64,000 nt of DNA, taken from positions 1 to 64,000 of the IMG/VR virus record IMGVR_UViG_3300015371_000004, one strand, 5' to 3'. The translations under genes and the position numbers were made by a program. How positions within the stretch are numbered: position 1 is the stretch's first letter; each line of letters starts with the position of its first letter. The stretch comes from a virus. The notes beneath the pieces are model-generated. The model did not search any database. It was not told the DNA's origin and saw only the letters and a program-made list of their open reading frames with translations. Below, one piece after another: positions 1 to 9,242 of the stretch.

Positions 1-3000
1 GCTGACCGTTGGGGGCGTCGTGTCGCCACCTCCGCCGCCTCCGGCCTTGGCAAAGACCGTGATTACTCCCTCGTACGGGATGGTCACGCTCACCGGCTGC
101 CCAGCCGTCACGGTCACGTCGGCAGCATTGACGGGGGCGGACGCTCCATTTTTGGGCGTATGGAAGACGCCGTAGGTGCCTGCCGAGAGTCCGCTCACCG
201 TGAACGTTGTGGCCGAGTCCACTTTGACAGCGACCACCTGCTTACCGTCTGCGTTGCGGAAAGCCAGCGGGTCGAGGCCCGCCCCTCCCTGCGCGGCGAT
301 CCGCACCGCGCCCGCTCGAACATACTTGGTGTACTGGCGCACGAGGGGCGCGTTGGGGCAGAGCGCGGCGGCCCCGTTGAGCCACGCGGCAATCGGCCCC
401 CACGCGCACGAGGCGCCCGCGACCGGCGGCCCCATGTGCCACGAGCTGGCGCGCGCGGCCGTGAGGTCGTCGATGAGCATCAGGTAGTTCGCTCCGTCCG
501 ACGTCTGGCCCGATCCCCAATACTCTCCTTGGCTGGTGCGCTTGTTCATCGAGGCGGTCTTGCTGCCGATCGCCTGAAGGTCCGCCAGTGTGCCACCGTA
601 CCGGTGGTACACGAATTCATCTGGCAGAACGCCGCCTGAAGCCGAGGCCATCGCATCCCAACACGCCGGACCATTCGACGGATTGGCCGTAGACGGCGCG
701 AGGAAGGCCGGGGTGAATCCGGCCGCCGCAAGCCGCGACTTTGCCGCCGCAAGCGCTGGGCCGAGCTGCTGGCAGGTCCACGACGTATTCTCGGGCTCGT
801 TCAGGATCTCGACGGCGTCCGGCACGAACCCATACTTCGATTGCATGTGCTGGAAGACCGCGAGCCAAAACTCCCCGTACTCGGCCGGGCTGTCGCGATG
901 TTCAAATGCGGAGTCGCCGTGGTCGACGTACTCCGCGTTGACGTAGAACGTCTCGCCCTTGGCGGCGGCCTTCGCGCGCATCGGCACGACGAGCTTGTCG
1001 ATCTCGATGTCGAGGTTGGACCAGTTGAATCCGGCTGCGTTGATCACGTTCGGGTCAGCGTTGTCATTGACGATCGTGTAGCCCTTGCCCGTCGATCCCT
1101 CGATGCCCGCCTGCACAGAGAGGCGGGCCCGGTTGAAGCCGAGGTCGGTCACGCTCAGGTTCAGCATCGCGTCGACCTGCGCCGACGTCAGGCCGGAATA
1201 GTCCGTCGTGCTGGCCAGCACGGCCACTTCCCACTGGCCCGCGGCCTGCAGCGTCTGGCCCGCGTTGACCGTGACGCTTGCCTGCGTGGGCGGCGGAGTC
1301 ACGCTGGAGACCTTGTCCGAGAACTTCGCGCGCGTGGTGGCATTGGCCGGGGCCGTCAGCGTGTTGAAGACTTCGACGTCGTCCGACGGGACACCCTGAT
1401 AGTCCTCAACGATCACGCGCACGGGGCCCGAGGTCGGCAGCAAGGCTCCGGTGAACGCCTCATGGACCCCAGACTGCGCGCAGTGAATGTTCCGCTGCGA
1501 CCGCACCGTGATCGACGGGATCATGACGTCCGTCGAGGTGTTGCCCGCCTGCATGTATTCGAGGTCTGTCCCGTTGTTGCAGAACGAGGAGTCCCGCACG
1601 ATGTGTTCGCGCGGCGTCGTCTCGGTGCCGGGGAACGGGTCAGCGATGGCCCACGGCCACCGCATCCCCACCCGCATGTTCTGCACGTTCGCGTTCTCGA
1701 CGATGATCCCCATCTGTGAGTAATCGCCGAAGTTGAAGCAGGTCGAGTAGTCCTCGGACGGCGGCATGCTCTGCGGGTCGTTTCGGCAGACCCACTTCCG
1801 GTACACGATGTCCTTCTGCGCGTAGTTATAGGTACCGAGCCACACGTTCGCGGCCAAGAACCCATCGAAGACGCCGGGCCCGGTGTCCCAGCCGACCTCA
1901 CCCATGCGCGAGCCCCAGCACTCGTTCCGTGCGAACTCTTTGATCGGGGTCGTGCGGTTGCTGAAATACATGAAGCAGGAGATCAGGCTGCCGACCACAG
2001 CGTTATCGCGCCAGTAGTCGTTGGTCGTGTCCCCCCAGAGGCCCACGCCCGCCGTCCCGCGGCAGATTGGAGGGCTGTCAAAGCTCCGGCAGCGATCCCC
2101 TCGGTTGCCATCCCCTCGCGTGTTGATCACGAGCAGACGACTGAAGACGTTGTCTGCCGTCATCATCTCCGTGCCCACACCCCATCCGTTGTTGTCGACG
2201 AAAATGTCGTCGTCGATCAGGTTGCCGTTCGTCTCATGGATCGAGCACCCCCACTTGGGAGAGCTGTTGACAAAATTCCCGACGAACTCGATATGGCCGG
2301 TGCCCTTGTGGATGTGGCAGGCATACTTGCCCGGCATCTCGGTGGAGCTGGCATCGTTCGGCGTCCGCCCCAAGTTCAGGAAGGCCGTGCCGAATACCCG
2401 CCCAGTGGCCGCGCCCGTGAAGACCGTATGGCCACGCGTCCCGTTCGGATTCTCCGACTCGATGATGATTGACCGCGTGACATAGCCAATCCACGGGTAC
2501 GCCTTTACGGTGCCGTCAAAATTGCGTGCGCCGCGGTGCTCGATCGTCAGCGGCGGCGTGAACGTGATGGACGTCGGTGTCAATGAGGCGATGGCCACGT
2601 ACTGCGTCACGCGTGGCGCGTTCTCATCCACCCAGAGATGCCGCTCGTCTCCGAAGACCACCTGTCCTCCGACCGCCATCCCAGCCGTGGACGTGACCTG
2701 CACCGTGGTGGCGCCCGCCAGCGCGTCAGCCGTCAGCCGCACCCGCGTCGCCGTCGTCTCGCCTTCCAGCCCGATACTGCCCATCACGACGAGGCCCGTG
2801 CTCCACTGGTCCACGTCGACCGGCGGCACGTCACGGACCACCCAGCGAATATTGCGACCGGGTGTCGTCCCGGTTTCCAGTCGGCCTCCGGGGAGGACCT
2901 CGATGGAGATCGCGCGCAGCTGCAGGCCATCGGCGAACCGCAACGTGCCGGACACCTGAATGCAGTCCTTCGTGACCGTTCCGCTGAGCGTGACAATCTG

Positions 3001-3126
3001 CCCAGCGGGGACGTTGTCAGGCGAGGTCGGACAGAAAAACGAGATGTTGTTCGGGAGCTGGGGCGTCCACGCCAGAAACGTGACCGGCGAGAGCGCAAAA
3101 AGGAGCGTGAGGAGTACGCGACGCAT
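1..3126 (-). CDS. G8 domain / beta-helix / glycoside hydrolase fusion (C-terminus cut by window edge)
   Basis: 1042 codons are open from an ATG at 3126 to the left edge with no stop. A signal-like hydrophobic start (MRRVLLTLLFALSPVTFLAW) precedes a glycine-patterned G8-like domain (about residues 35-95). A right-handed beta-helix-like region with a CHIHKG motif follows (about 170-430), in the order seen in CEMIP/TMEM2-type proteins. The C-terminal part (about 650-900) looks like a clan-A TIM barrel: N-E-P with acid/base candidate E777 and nucleophile candidate E868 in QGEYWG. A small beta domain and a Gly-rich linker come last. Likely role: polysaccharide depolymerase on the virion or secreted. 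The G8 and hydrolase calls are by eye; the substrate is unknown. Confidence 0.7.
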   Translation of the reverse strand, partial: MRRVLLTLLFALSPVTFLAWTPQLPNNISFFCPTSPDNVPAGQIVTLSGTVTKDCIQVSGTLRFADGLQLRAISIEVLPGGRLETGTTPGRNIRWVVRDVPPVDVDQWSTGLVVMGSIGLEGETTATRVRLTADALAGATTVQVTSTAGMAVGGQVVFGDERHLWVDENAPRVTQYVAIASLTPTSITFTPPLTIEHRGARNFDGTVKAYPWIGYVTRSIIIESENPNGTRGHTVFTGAATGRVFGTAFLNLGRTPNDASSTEMPGKYACHIHKGTGHIEFVGNFVNSSPKWGCSIHETNGNLIDDDIFVDNNGWGVGTEMMTADNVFSRLLVINTRGDGNRGDRCRSFDSPPICRGTAGVGLWGDTTNDYWRDNAVVGSLISCFMYFSNRTTPIKEFARNECWGSRMGEVGWDTGPGVFDGFLAANVWLGTYNYAQKDIVYRKWVCRNDPQSMPPSEDYSTCFNFGDYSQMGIIVENANVQNMRVGMRWPWAIADPFPGTETTPREHIVRDSSFCNNGTDLEYMQAGNTSTDVMIPSITVRSQRNIHCAQSGVHEAFTGALLPTSGPVRVIVEDYQGVPSDDVEVFNTLTAPANATTRAKFSDKVSSVTPPPTQASVTVNAGQTLQAAGQWEVAVLASTTDYSGLTSAQVDAMLNLSVTDLGFNRARLSVQAGIEGSTGKGYTIVNDNADPNVINAAGFNWSNLDIEIDKLVVPMRAKAAAKGETFYVNAEYVDHGDSAFEHRDSPAEYGEFWLAVFQHMQSKYGFVPDAVEILNEPENTSWTCQQLGPALAAAKSRLAAAGFTPAFLAPSTANPSNGPACWDAMASASGGVLPDEFVYHRYGGTLADLQAIGSKTASMNKRTSQGEYWGSGQTSDGANYLMLIDDLTAARASSWHMGPPVAGASCAWGPIAAWLNGAAALCPNAPLVRQYTKYVRAGAVRIAAQGGAGLDPLAFRNADGKQVVAVKVDSATTFTVSGLSAGTYGVFHTPKNGASAPVNAADVTVTAGQPVSVTIPYEGVITVFAKAGGGGGGDTTPPTVS

Positions 3127-3177
3127 GGTGAGTCTCCTGCGACGCGCACCGACGGGCGAATCGCGCGTCGCGAAATT

Positions 3178-3453
3178 CTACGGCGAGAGGCCGACCGAGC
3201 GCAGGAAGCGCTCCCGAGCCTCAATCTTTTCCATGGTCTTTTCCCATGGCGTGCACGTCCCTTTGTCCGCGCACGGCCCGCAGATCAGCTGGCCACAACA
3301 GCCGCACCAGCCTCCGCAAGCGGAGGCTGGTGCGTTGGGTTTCACGAAGACCACAAACTGGCAGTGATGGCACGTAAACGTGTCGCACTCGGCTTGGAGC
3401 CCTTGCGGTGCATCCGGATCATGGATGACCGCGTACCCCTGCGGCTTCCGCAC
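3178..3453 (-). CDS. small zinc-binding phage protein
   Basis: 91 aa from a GTG; no ATG fits. It carries paired cysteines (CHHC, then CGGWCGCCG and CGPC) that look like a treble-clef or zinc-ribbon fold, followed by a helical C-terminus. The run 'HDPDAPQGLQ...DTFTCHHC...VFVKP' is a pattern I recall in conserved phage proteins of unknown role. It lies 9 bp after the gene above it, in the tail/late part of the genome. Confidence 0.7.
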   Translation of the reverse strand: MRKPQGYAVIHDPDAPQGLQAECDTFTCHHCQFVVFVKPNAPASACGGWCGCCGQLICGPCADKGTCTPWEKTMEKIEARERFLRSVGLSP

Positions 3454-3462
3454 GGCCGTCTG

Positions 3463-3969
3463 TTACGCGCAATCGACGTGCATCGTGCCCGAGAAGTCGG
3501 TCGTGGTCGCCGACTGCACGACGCCGGTAATGCCGTTGTTCGTGGTCGCTGGCCACACCAGCTCGCCACCGGGCGCCGCCACCCACCGATAGGTCGCGCG
3601 CATGTTGAGCGAGAGCCGCATCAGCAGCACGCCGAACGTCGGGTCCGCGGTGTAGGTGTCCGACGCGTCAAAAACCGACGCGGCTTCCGCCGGATCCAGC
3701 GGCGACGGGGTGACCGCCGCAGCGGTGCCTGCGGTAGAGCTGCGAATCAGTTCGTGGTCGAAGACGTTGTCGGCCGGGGTCGTGATCGACCCGACCATGT
3801 AGTCATAGACACGGCCGCGCTGCGCCGTCGTGCCGTCGGCCCGGGCGTTCACGATGGACCGCACCGAGGCCGTGCCCTTGTTGCCGGGAACGGAGTACCG
3901 CGCCAGCTGACGCGTCAGATTGTTGGCCACCAGAGCAGCGAATCTGGCGATGTGACCAATGTGCACCAT
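3463..3969 (-). CDS. putative virion-associated protein
   Basis: 168 aa. ATG at 3969 is chosen because GGAGG lies about 9 nt upstream; a longer frame upstream lacks a ribosome site. The protein is mixed alpha/beta with the segments VFDHELIRSS and TFGVLLMRLSLNMRATYRW. I recall similar sequences among phage structural neighbourhoods, but no function is established. No catalytic motif is visible. Confidence 0.65.
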   Translation of the reverse strand: MVHIGHIARFAALVANNLTRQLARYSVPGNKGTASVRSIVNARADGTTAQRGRVYDYMVGSITTPADNVFDHELIRSSTAGTAAAVTPSPLDPAEAASVFDASDTYTADPTFGVLLMRLSLNMRATYRWVAAPGGELVWPATTNNGITGVVQSATTTDFSGTMHVDCA

Positions 3970-4029
3970 GTCGTTTGACCTCCAGCCGCCGTAGGGCGAG
4001 CTACGCCTAAGCTGGAGCACAAACGCAGG

Positions 4030-4191
4030 TTAGCGCAGTGTCAAAGAAATAACAGGGGGCGGGATGTAGCCGGTGCGCCCGACGTCGGCCCGCGCCGCAC
4101 TTTCCAGCACGAAGTTCATGTGCGCGAGGACGATCGGGAGCGGGTACGTCGTCATGAGGGTCCGTAGCTCTCGGAGCAGGTTCTCGTTCAT
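4030..4191 (-). CDS. small hypothetical protein
   Basis: 53 aa with an amphipathic helical N-terminus (MNENLLRELRTLMTTYPLPI) and a short hydrophobic tail. It sits between two larger same-strand genes with little spacing, and its codon usage matches theirs. No function recognised. Confidence 0.55.
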   Translation of the reverse strand: MNENLLRELRTLMTTYPLPIVLAHMNFVLESAARADVGRTGYIPPPVISLTLR

Positions 4192-4202
4192 TTCCGTAGG
4201 TC

Positions 4203-5540
4203 CTATTTGCGCATCACGAGGATATTGCCGCCCTTGCCGTCCCCGGTGTAGCCGCCCTGCTCGACGACGTGGTAGCCGAGGCGAGGTTCGAGCGTCCAGT
4301 CGGGCCCGATGTCGATCGGGCCACCCACCATGGTCCCGTCCGGCATCTTCATCCAGTAGTTCCGGCCCGCGCCGCGGGGGTCCTCGTACTGCACCTGCGC
4401 GTCGATGTACCGGTCCCAATGGACGATCGGGCACTCGCCGTCGATCTGGGGGTAGATCCGCGTGTGCCCTTGGCCGGGGACCTCACCGTACTGCGGGGGG
4501 TCGTCCGGGCTCAGGACCGCCGCACGCCTGAACGCCCCATCGGCCGCGGCGTTCAGCACGATGAGCGGCGAGTTCCAGATGACGCTCACGGCTTCGAGGC
4601 AGTCGTAGCCCGGCTCACCGGGCTTCGGCCAGACGCAGTTCTGTAGGTCGGTCTGGTGGTGAGACGCCGACGGCAGCGACTTGAACCCACCGTGGACGAT
4701 CAAGCCCATCCCGAGGTTCAGGCAGTGAAACGCGCAGTCGGCCCACTGACGTGGGGTCGTCCCCTCGGCAATCCGGGTCGGCTCGCCCGGCATGGCGGGA
4801 CGGTGCGCGGCTGGGAAGGGGGTCAGTCCGCCCTTCTGCGTCTCGTAGGAGAGCTTCGCGGACTCCCACGGCCACTCAGGATTGTCCCGTGACGGATGGA
4901 ACGTCGCCCAGTCCATCCACGTGCCGACTTCCTCCGGATTTGGGCTCGACGGCGATCCGGTATCCCACGTCGCGCGCGTCATCATCAAACGAGCAAAATC
5001 GGCCGACGAGAATCGGCTGGTCAGCGAGCCGTTGCCGGTGTTGTCTCCATCAAGCGTTTCATTCTCGATCTCACCGAAGACGTTACCAGCATCGTCGGCG
5101 ACCTCGGTCAGCAGGCGAACATGCTCGTCCTGCTCTCCGTGCGACAAGCAGTTCGGGCCGCCGGACCGCTGATTGCAGAAGTAGACCGAGAAATAGTAGT
5201 AGCTGAACTTGTCGCGCAGCCGAATGCAGAGCTGGTGGACCGCGTCGTACCCGCGCTGGCGGTAGCAGTTCCAGCCGGTGTTGTCCCACATCCCGGTGAA
5301 GTCGCGATTGCAGTTGAACCTCATGGCTGCCGCGGGGCCAATGAAGTCGTCCACGCGGCCCCACTCGCCCTTAAAGGCCAGCTCCGCAAGGCGAAACCCC
5401 GTGTGGCCCTTGATCTTCTGGATGGCACCGTCCGGCGTGACAAAGTTGAGATTCGACCGTCGGAGGCGTCCGGGCCACGGGCCACCCCCGCCGCCTCCAC
5501 CGCCGGACCCGCCCATCAGGCGGGCTTGCAGAAAGGTCAT
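4203..5540 (-). CDS. putative glycosidase-like TIM-barrel tail protein
   Basis: 445 aa. A poly-Gly linker (residues 10-19) follows a short N-terminal stub, as in phage proteins that hang an enzyme on the tail. The body has the alternating strand/helix rhythm of a (beta/alpha)8 barrel. FGEIENETLD could be the acid/base region of a cellulase-like clan-A hydrolase, but I cannot assign the nucleophile. It starts 2 bp after the stop of the 630-aa gene, so the two are co-translated. It fits with the left-edge gene as a set of surface polysaccharide-acting proteins. Fold and activity are inferred. Confidence 0.55.
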   Translation of the reverse strand: MTFLQARLMGGSGGGGGGGGPWPGRLRRSNLNFVTPDGAIQKIKGHTGFRLAELAFKGEWGRVDDFIGPAAAMRFNCNRDFTGMWDNTGWNCYRQRGYDAVHQLCIRLRDKFSYYYFSVYFCNQRSGGPNCLSHGEQDEHVRLLTEVADDAGNVFGEIENETLDGDNTGNGSLTSRFSSADFARLMMTRATWDTGSPSSPNPEEVGTWMDWATFHPSRDNPEWPWESAKLSYETQKGGLTPFPAAHRPAMPGEPTRIAEGTTPRQWADCAFHCLNLGMGLIVHGGFKSLPSASHHQTDLQNCVWPKPGEPGYDCLEAVSVIWNSPLIVLNAAADGAFRRAAVLSPDDPPQYGEVPGQGHTRIYPQIDGECPIVHWDRYIDAQVQYEDPRGAGRNYWMKMPDGTMVGGPIDIGPDWTLEPRLGYHVVEQGGYTGDGKGGNILVMRK

Positions 5541-5542
5541 GG

Positions 5543-7435
5543 CTACTTCTTTACGAAAACGAAGATGTTCTTGATGGAGCCGTCATCGAACCGGTTGAAG
5601 ACCAGTACCGGTTGCCACGTCGCGGGCTGCTCGGCAAAGAAAAACTGCTCCCACCGGTCGTTGGTCCCCGCTGGCCGCGTGCCCAGCGTCGCGCCCGAAC
5701 CCTCTTGCTCGCTGAGGACCACATTGGCCTCGACAAACAGGATCGTCCGCGACCCATTGGCGTTTTGGGCCGACGCTTCCACCTCTTCGTACCCGCCCTG
5801 CGGCGGCGGGTCGATGTGCTTGGAGTAGACCTCGGTCTTTTTCTTCGGGTCGACGCCAAGGAAGTCCCCCTCCAGCACACGATGCTGCGGCCCCAGCTCC
5901 CGGAGAAATCCGCGAACGGTTCCGTTACTCATGAGTCGAGCCCTTTCAGAAGGTTGCGGCGTGGGCGTGCCGCCATTTCCGCCTCCACCACCATTCCCGC
6001 CGCCCTCCGCGATGAAGATGGGCAGCCCCGTGGACGCCGACGCGAAGGCAGTATACGCCTGATTCCAGCTCGGCATTTTCGCCAGCCCGCTCCGCATGGC
6101 GTCAAAGGCCAGCATCCCGTTGGTCAGCCGGATCAGCTCGTCGTAGACCGGCCAGTACGGCTTGAGCTGCTCTTCGGTGAACGCAAAGGGCGGGTTCCCG
6201 GGGAACCATTTGGCGACGATGATCTTCTGTCGGTCCTTGAGCCGGTCAATGGCCGCGCGCATCCGTGCCCGGAACGTCTCAGGCAGTTCGTTGAACTTTG
6301 GGTAGGCCTGAATGAGGGGCACGTCGCCCCGGCCGTCGTGGTTCTCGCCATTCTTTTCGTCGTAGAGAAACCACGGTCGTGGACCGGTCAGTGGGAACGT
6401 CGAGTGGGCGGTATCGTGCCACGTGCCCATGAGCTTGTCGGCTGGGACGTTCAGCGCACCGAGTCCGGCGATGACCGGACGCTTCACCTTCATCAGGTTG
6501 TAGTCGCTGGCCGCGTAGCCGGGGTAGGGCCCGAAGAGCACCTCGCAGTTTCCGGCAAACTCTCCGTACTGGTACTGCGTGCTGGAGGCGTAGATCGGCC
6601 CGATCGCCTTCACGCCGAGTGGGGCGATCAAGGTGGTCAGATCGATTTTGTCTTCAGGGTTCAGGTCCCAGTCCGCGCTGGCCCAGACCGCTGCCAGCTC
6701 ACTCTGATCGTTCGACCATGTGACCCGAACGAAACCGTTGCCAAGGAGCCCGCAGTCCGGGACGACGAGGCCGGTCGGGCTGAAGTCCTTGGCGACAAGC
6801 CAGCCCTCGGTCTCGTCGTGCCAGCGGAGGGTGAGGTACCCGCTCGACCGTTCAAGGAGCAGCGCGCGCCCCGCCACGTCGAGGGGGACCGCGTAGTCCA
6901 CGTAGGTGGGCCGGGGAGCTATGGGGACGGCGCCCCCGCCGTACGGGCGCCGCAGGTGCCAACCTTCGGCCACCGTTTGATGGAGCAGCCAGCCCTGCCG
7001 AAAGCGGACGTTCCGGAGAGCAATTGCGTCGGTCCCCAGCGAGGACGTCGGGATGGTGAGCGCGCTGGTCCCGCTCAGGAGGATGATGTCGCTGCCCGTG
7101 GAGTACCGGGTTAGCGCGGCAATGCCGGTCGTCGGATCCACGTCGGCTGGAACGAGATCCGGCTCGCGCCAGCCGGTGTTCGAGTAGCCGACCCCCTTGA
7201 AGAAGGCGAACCAGCGCCCGGCGTTGCCTCTCAGCCAGTTGGCGCCGTCAGCCGACTCTTGGATCCACGGGCCGTTTGGGCGATGGAAGCTCCAGAGGGT
7301 CGCGCCCCATTGGGCGACGACTGTCTGATCATCCTTCCAGCCAAAGGCAGAGCCCCCGGCGCCCCCGACCGTGGGCAGCACTTTCCCGTTGACGTGGTAG
7401 TTACCGACGGCGTCGCCAAGGGCGTTGAGCCACAC
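5543..7435 (-). CDS. putative receptor-binding / beta-propeller-like tail protein
   Basis: 630 aa from GTG at 7435; the in-frame codon five bases upstream is a stop, so this start is near forced. The first 250 residues are Trp/Gly-rich repeats (WFAFFKGVG, WLLHQTVAEGW, LRWHDETEGW) typical of beta-propellers. The middle (about 260-480) looks like an enzyme-type alpha/beta domain with GTWHDTAHS and LYDEKNGENHDGRGD. A Gly-rich linker near 485-500 leads to a beta-rich C-terminal domain. Its place with other large surface proteins suggests host-surface recognition. No family is assigned with certainty. Confidence 0.55.
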   Translation of the reverse strand: MWLNALGDAVGNYHVNGKVLPTVGGAGGSAFGWKDDQTVVAQWGATLWSFHRPNGPWIQESADGANWLRGNAGRWFAFFKGVGYSNTGWREPDLVPADVDPTTGIAALTRYSTGSDIILLSGTSALTIPTSSLGTDAIALRNVRFRQGWLLHQTVAEGWHLRRPYGGGAVPIAPRPTYVDYAVPLDVAGRALLLERSSGYLTLRWHDETEGWLVAKDFSPTGLVVPDCGLLGNGFVRVTWSNDQSELAAVWASADWDLNPEDKIDLTTLIAPLGVKAIGPIYASSTQYQYGEFAGNCEVLFGPYPGYAASDYNLMKVKRPVIAGLGALNVPADKLMGTWHDTAHSTFPLTGPRPWFLYDEKNGENHDGRGDVPLIQAYPKFNELPETFRARMRAAIDRLKDRQKIIVAKWFPGNPPFAFTEEQLKPYWPVYDELIRLTNGMLAFDAMRSGLAKMPSWNQAYTAFASASTGLPIFIAEGGGNGGGGGNGGTPTPQPSERARLMSNGTVRGFLRELGPQHRVLEGDFLGVDPKKKTEVYSKHIDPPPQGGYEEVEASAQNANGSRTILFVEANVVLSEQEGSGATLGTRPAGTNDRWEQFFFAEQPATWQPVLVFNRFDDGSIKNIFVFVKK

Positions 7436-7463
7436 GGGGGCTCATGATACACCCGGGCCGGGC

Positions 7464-7820
7464 TTACTCCTGCTCCTGCCGCGCCTCGGCGGGGGACCAC
7501 AGCGTGCAACCGAATGCATGATCGGTCGCAATCGACCAATTGCCGCGCCGTGGGAACTCGTCATGTCCACAAACTCCGACGATTCCAGATTGTTCTTTTG
7601 ACCACCAGCGGCACGTCCCACACGTCCCTCCTCCTGCTGAGGGCGGCGAGGGAGAGGCTGATTGCGATAGAGCCCATTCAGCTCCAGCGAGCCACATCGC
7701 AGCGGCTTGACGTATCGCGCCGACCTCGTAATGTGTCGGTTGGTCATTCGGGCCATAAAGCGGCGTGATGTATTGACGAGCGAACTGCTGGGCGTACTCG
7801 CGCAATTCCTCAGCGGTCAT
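7464..7820 (-). CDS. small zinc-binding protein, early-type
   Basis: 118 aa. Start at ATG 7820 with AAGGAG seven bases upstream; an open frame to 7937 has no ribosome site. The N-terminal half is helical (TAEELREYAQQFARQY). The C-terminal half has CGTC-RWW, then CGHDE and FGC, a possible zinc site. First gene of a run of small genes with 4-bp overlaps. Function unknown. Confidence 0.7.
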   Translation of the reverse strand: MTAEELREYAQQFARQYITPLYGPNDQPTHYEVGAIRQAAAMWLAGAEWALSQSASPSPPSAGGGTCGTCRWWSKEQSGIVGVCGHDEFPRRGNWSIATDHAFGCTLWSPAEARQEQE

Positions 7821-8317
7821 TTCTGCTCCTTGTCGGCTGTGGACTGGGCGCGCAGGGCTGAGAGGACGCGCCGCGCATCGAGACACAGCCTGCATTCGCA
7901 GAGCGTGCTCATGCCCTCGGCATCGGCATTCGCGCAATGATTGTCAAGGTAACGGCCGAGCAACTTCTCCAGCGCGATCAGGTCTGGCCGCTCCTCCGGT
8001 GCCATCATTTGTCCGACATCGGCAATATGGTCGGACGTTTTACGCTTTTCTCCGTCTTTTCCGTCTTGATACTCGATGGTTACGTGAACGACCGTTGCGC
8101 CGGGTAATTTCGCGGCCCGATGGACGATGCACTGAGCGCACAGTACACAGCCGTGTCCACCGGTAGGACTGATGGCGTTCCACTGCTCATCAGGCAGAAC
8201 AACATCCAACGGAAAACTCCGATAGGGCAGACCGCAATCGTAACAGCGGAGTAATTCAAAGTCGGGCCGCTCCTCCGGTGCCGAGAGAATCCGACCCGGC
8301 TCATCACCGGAAGGCAT
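7817..8317 (-). CDS. Cys-rich hypothetical protein with repeated APEERPD motif
   Basis: 166 aa (start at 8317, chosen to limit overlap with the gene upstream; the site is weak). It has CYDC and CVLCAQC pairs (likely zinc) and later CECRLC. The motif APEERPD occurs twice, encoded by near-identical DNA at 7985-8003 and 8264-8282. The gene overlaps the next one by the usual 4 bp. No family recognised. Confidence 0.6.
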   Translation of the reverse strand: MPSGDEPGRILSAPEERPDFELLRCYDCGLPYRSFPLDVVLPDEQWNAISPTGGHGCVLCAQCIVHRAAKLPGATVVHVTIEYQDGKDGEKRKTSDHIADVGQMMAPEERPDLIALEKLLGRYLDNHCANADAEGMSTLCECRLCLDARRVLSALRAQSTADKEQK

Positions 8318-8894
8318 CTGGATCGCAGTTCCCTGCGGCTTGACCCCATTGAAGTGGATCGGGGCTAGCAACTCCCGCCAGTTGATGATCGGATTCTTTC
8401 GACATCGGCCGCTCCTCCTGTGGGCGCTGCCCAATCAGATCAACTTGCGGTTCGTCAGGCGCGTTCGTAACCCGAGCTACCCATTCTTGACCGAGCGTGA
8501 AATCCTGTGGGCGTTGCCGCTCGAATCCGCTCATCAAGTTGAGCACCCATCGGTATGTCGTAGTTTCGCTGCCGCGTCCTTCGGTCACGTAGCGCGTGAG
8601 TTCCGCTCTCAACAAATTCCACGACTCCTGTGGGCGCTGCCGGAGGGCGGCGAGAACAGCCTGAAGATTGTCCCGCCACTTCGCCAGATATTCCTTAAGC
8701 GATCCTTCCGGCGATCCTGCCCATGCGGCGTGTAATTCCACGCGCATCGTTTCGACCGACGCGACAACTGCCTCGCTCGCCTTTCGACAACGCGGATCGA
8801 CCCACCAGTTCAAGCACGCCTGCGGATCAGGGCAATCGGCGCACACGTTGAACCGCTCGGCCAGCGTCTCCGGGTTGACCTTCGCGTCAGTCAT
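8304..8894 (-). CDS. hypothetical protein with RQRPQE repeats
   Basis: 196 aa. The N-terminal part has a CADCPDPQAC-x-NWW...C cysteine cluster, the middle is helical, and the C-terminal half contains three copies of QRPQ[ED]. The copies are encoded by a 16-17-nt DNA repeat at 8415-8431, 8503-8518 and 8625-8641, all in the same frame. The start overlaps the small gene upstream by 8 bp. Function unknown. Confidence 0.6.
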   Translation of the reverse strand: MTDAKVNPETLAERFNVCADCPDPQACLNWWVDPRCRKASEAVVASVETMRVELHAAWAGSPEGSLKEYLAKWRDNLQAVLAALRQRPQESWNLLRAELTRYVTEGRGSETTTYRWVLNLMSGFERQRPQDFTLGQEWVARVTNAPDEPQVDLIGQRPQEERPMSKESDHQLAGVASPDPLQWGQAAGNCDPDAFR

Positions 8895-9060
8895 GGTTCA
8901 GTCCCCACATTACGCGCCACCATAACCAGTCGATTTGTTTGCAGTAAAACCGCGCTGGAATCGTCAGACACTCGCGATAGAAGCGATAACGCGGGACAAT
9001 CGCGCCAGTCCAAAAGGTGAACGTCTTAAGACGTGGAGCCCGCTCGTCTCTCGCCGTCAT
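8887..9060 (-). CDS. 57-aa hypothetical protein
   Basis: 57 codons from ATG 9060 to TGA 8887-8889. The sequence is aromatic-rich (FTFWTGAIVPRYRFYREC, QIDWLWWRVMW), perhaps a membrane-surface peptide. It shares its start (MTARD) and upstream DNA with the next gene, and overlaps both neighbours by 4-8 bp. Confidence 0.55.
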   Translation of the reverse strand: MTARDERAPRLKTFTFWTGAIVPRYRFYRECLTIPARFYCKQIDWLWWRVMWGLNHD

Positions 9061-9242
9061 GGCATGTCACTCCGGTTGTAATGCGACTGCGCCATCTGAT
9101 CGAGCAGCTTGGTCAGTGCGCGCTGATCGGATTCTGTCTCGTCCTCGCGCCGTTCCGTTTCCACAAATCCGCTCTCAAGCGCACGCGCCAGTAGAGTGTA
9201 AGCCAGCGCGTGAGCACGGCGGCGTCTGTCTCTCGCCGTCAT
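9057..9242 (-). CDS. 61-aa helical hypothetical protein
   Basis: ATG at 9242, four-base overlap with the gene upstream. Almost wholly helical and charged (ARALESGFVETERREDETES). The 18-nt stretch around the start (9228-9245) is repeated at 9046-9063, so the two small genes share a duplicated start region. No function recognised. Confidence 0.55.
   Translation of the reverse strand: MTARDRRRRAHALAYTLLARALESGFVETERREDETESDQRALTKLLDQMAQSHYNRSDMP

Noticed and set aside
5612-7114. 500-codon plus-strand frame
   Set aside because: Antisense of the propeller-like gene; composition typical of a shadow frame.
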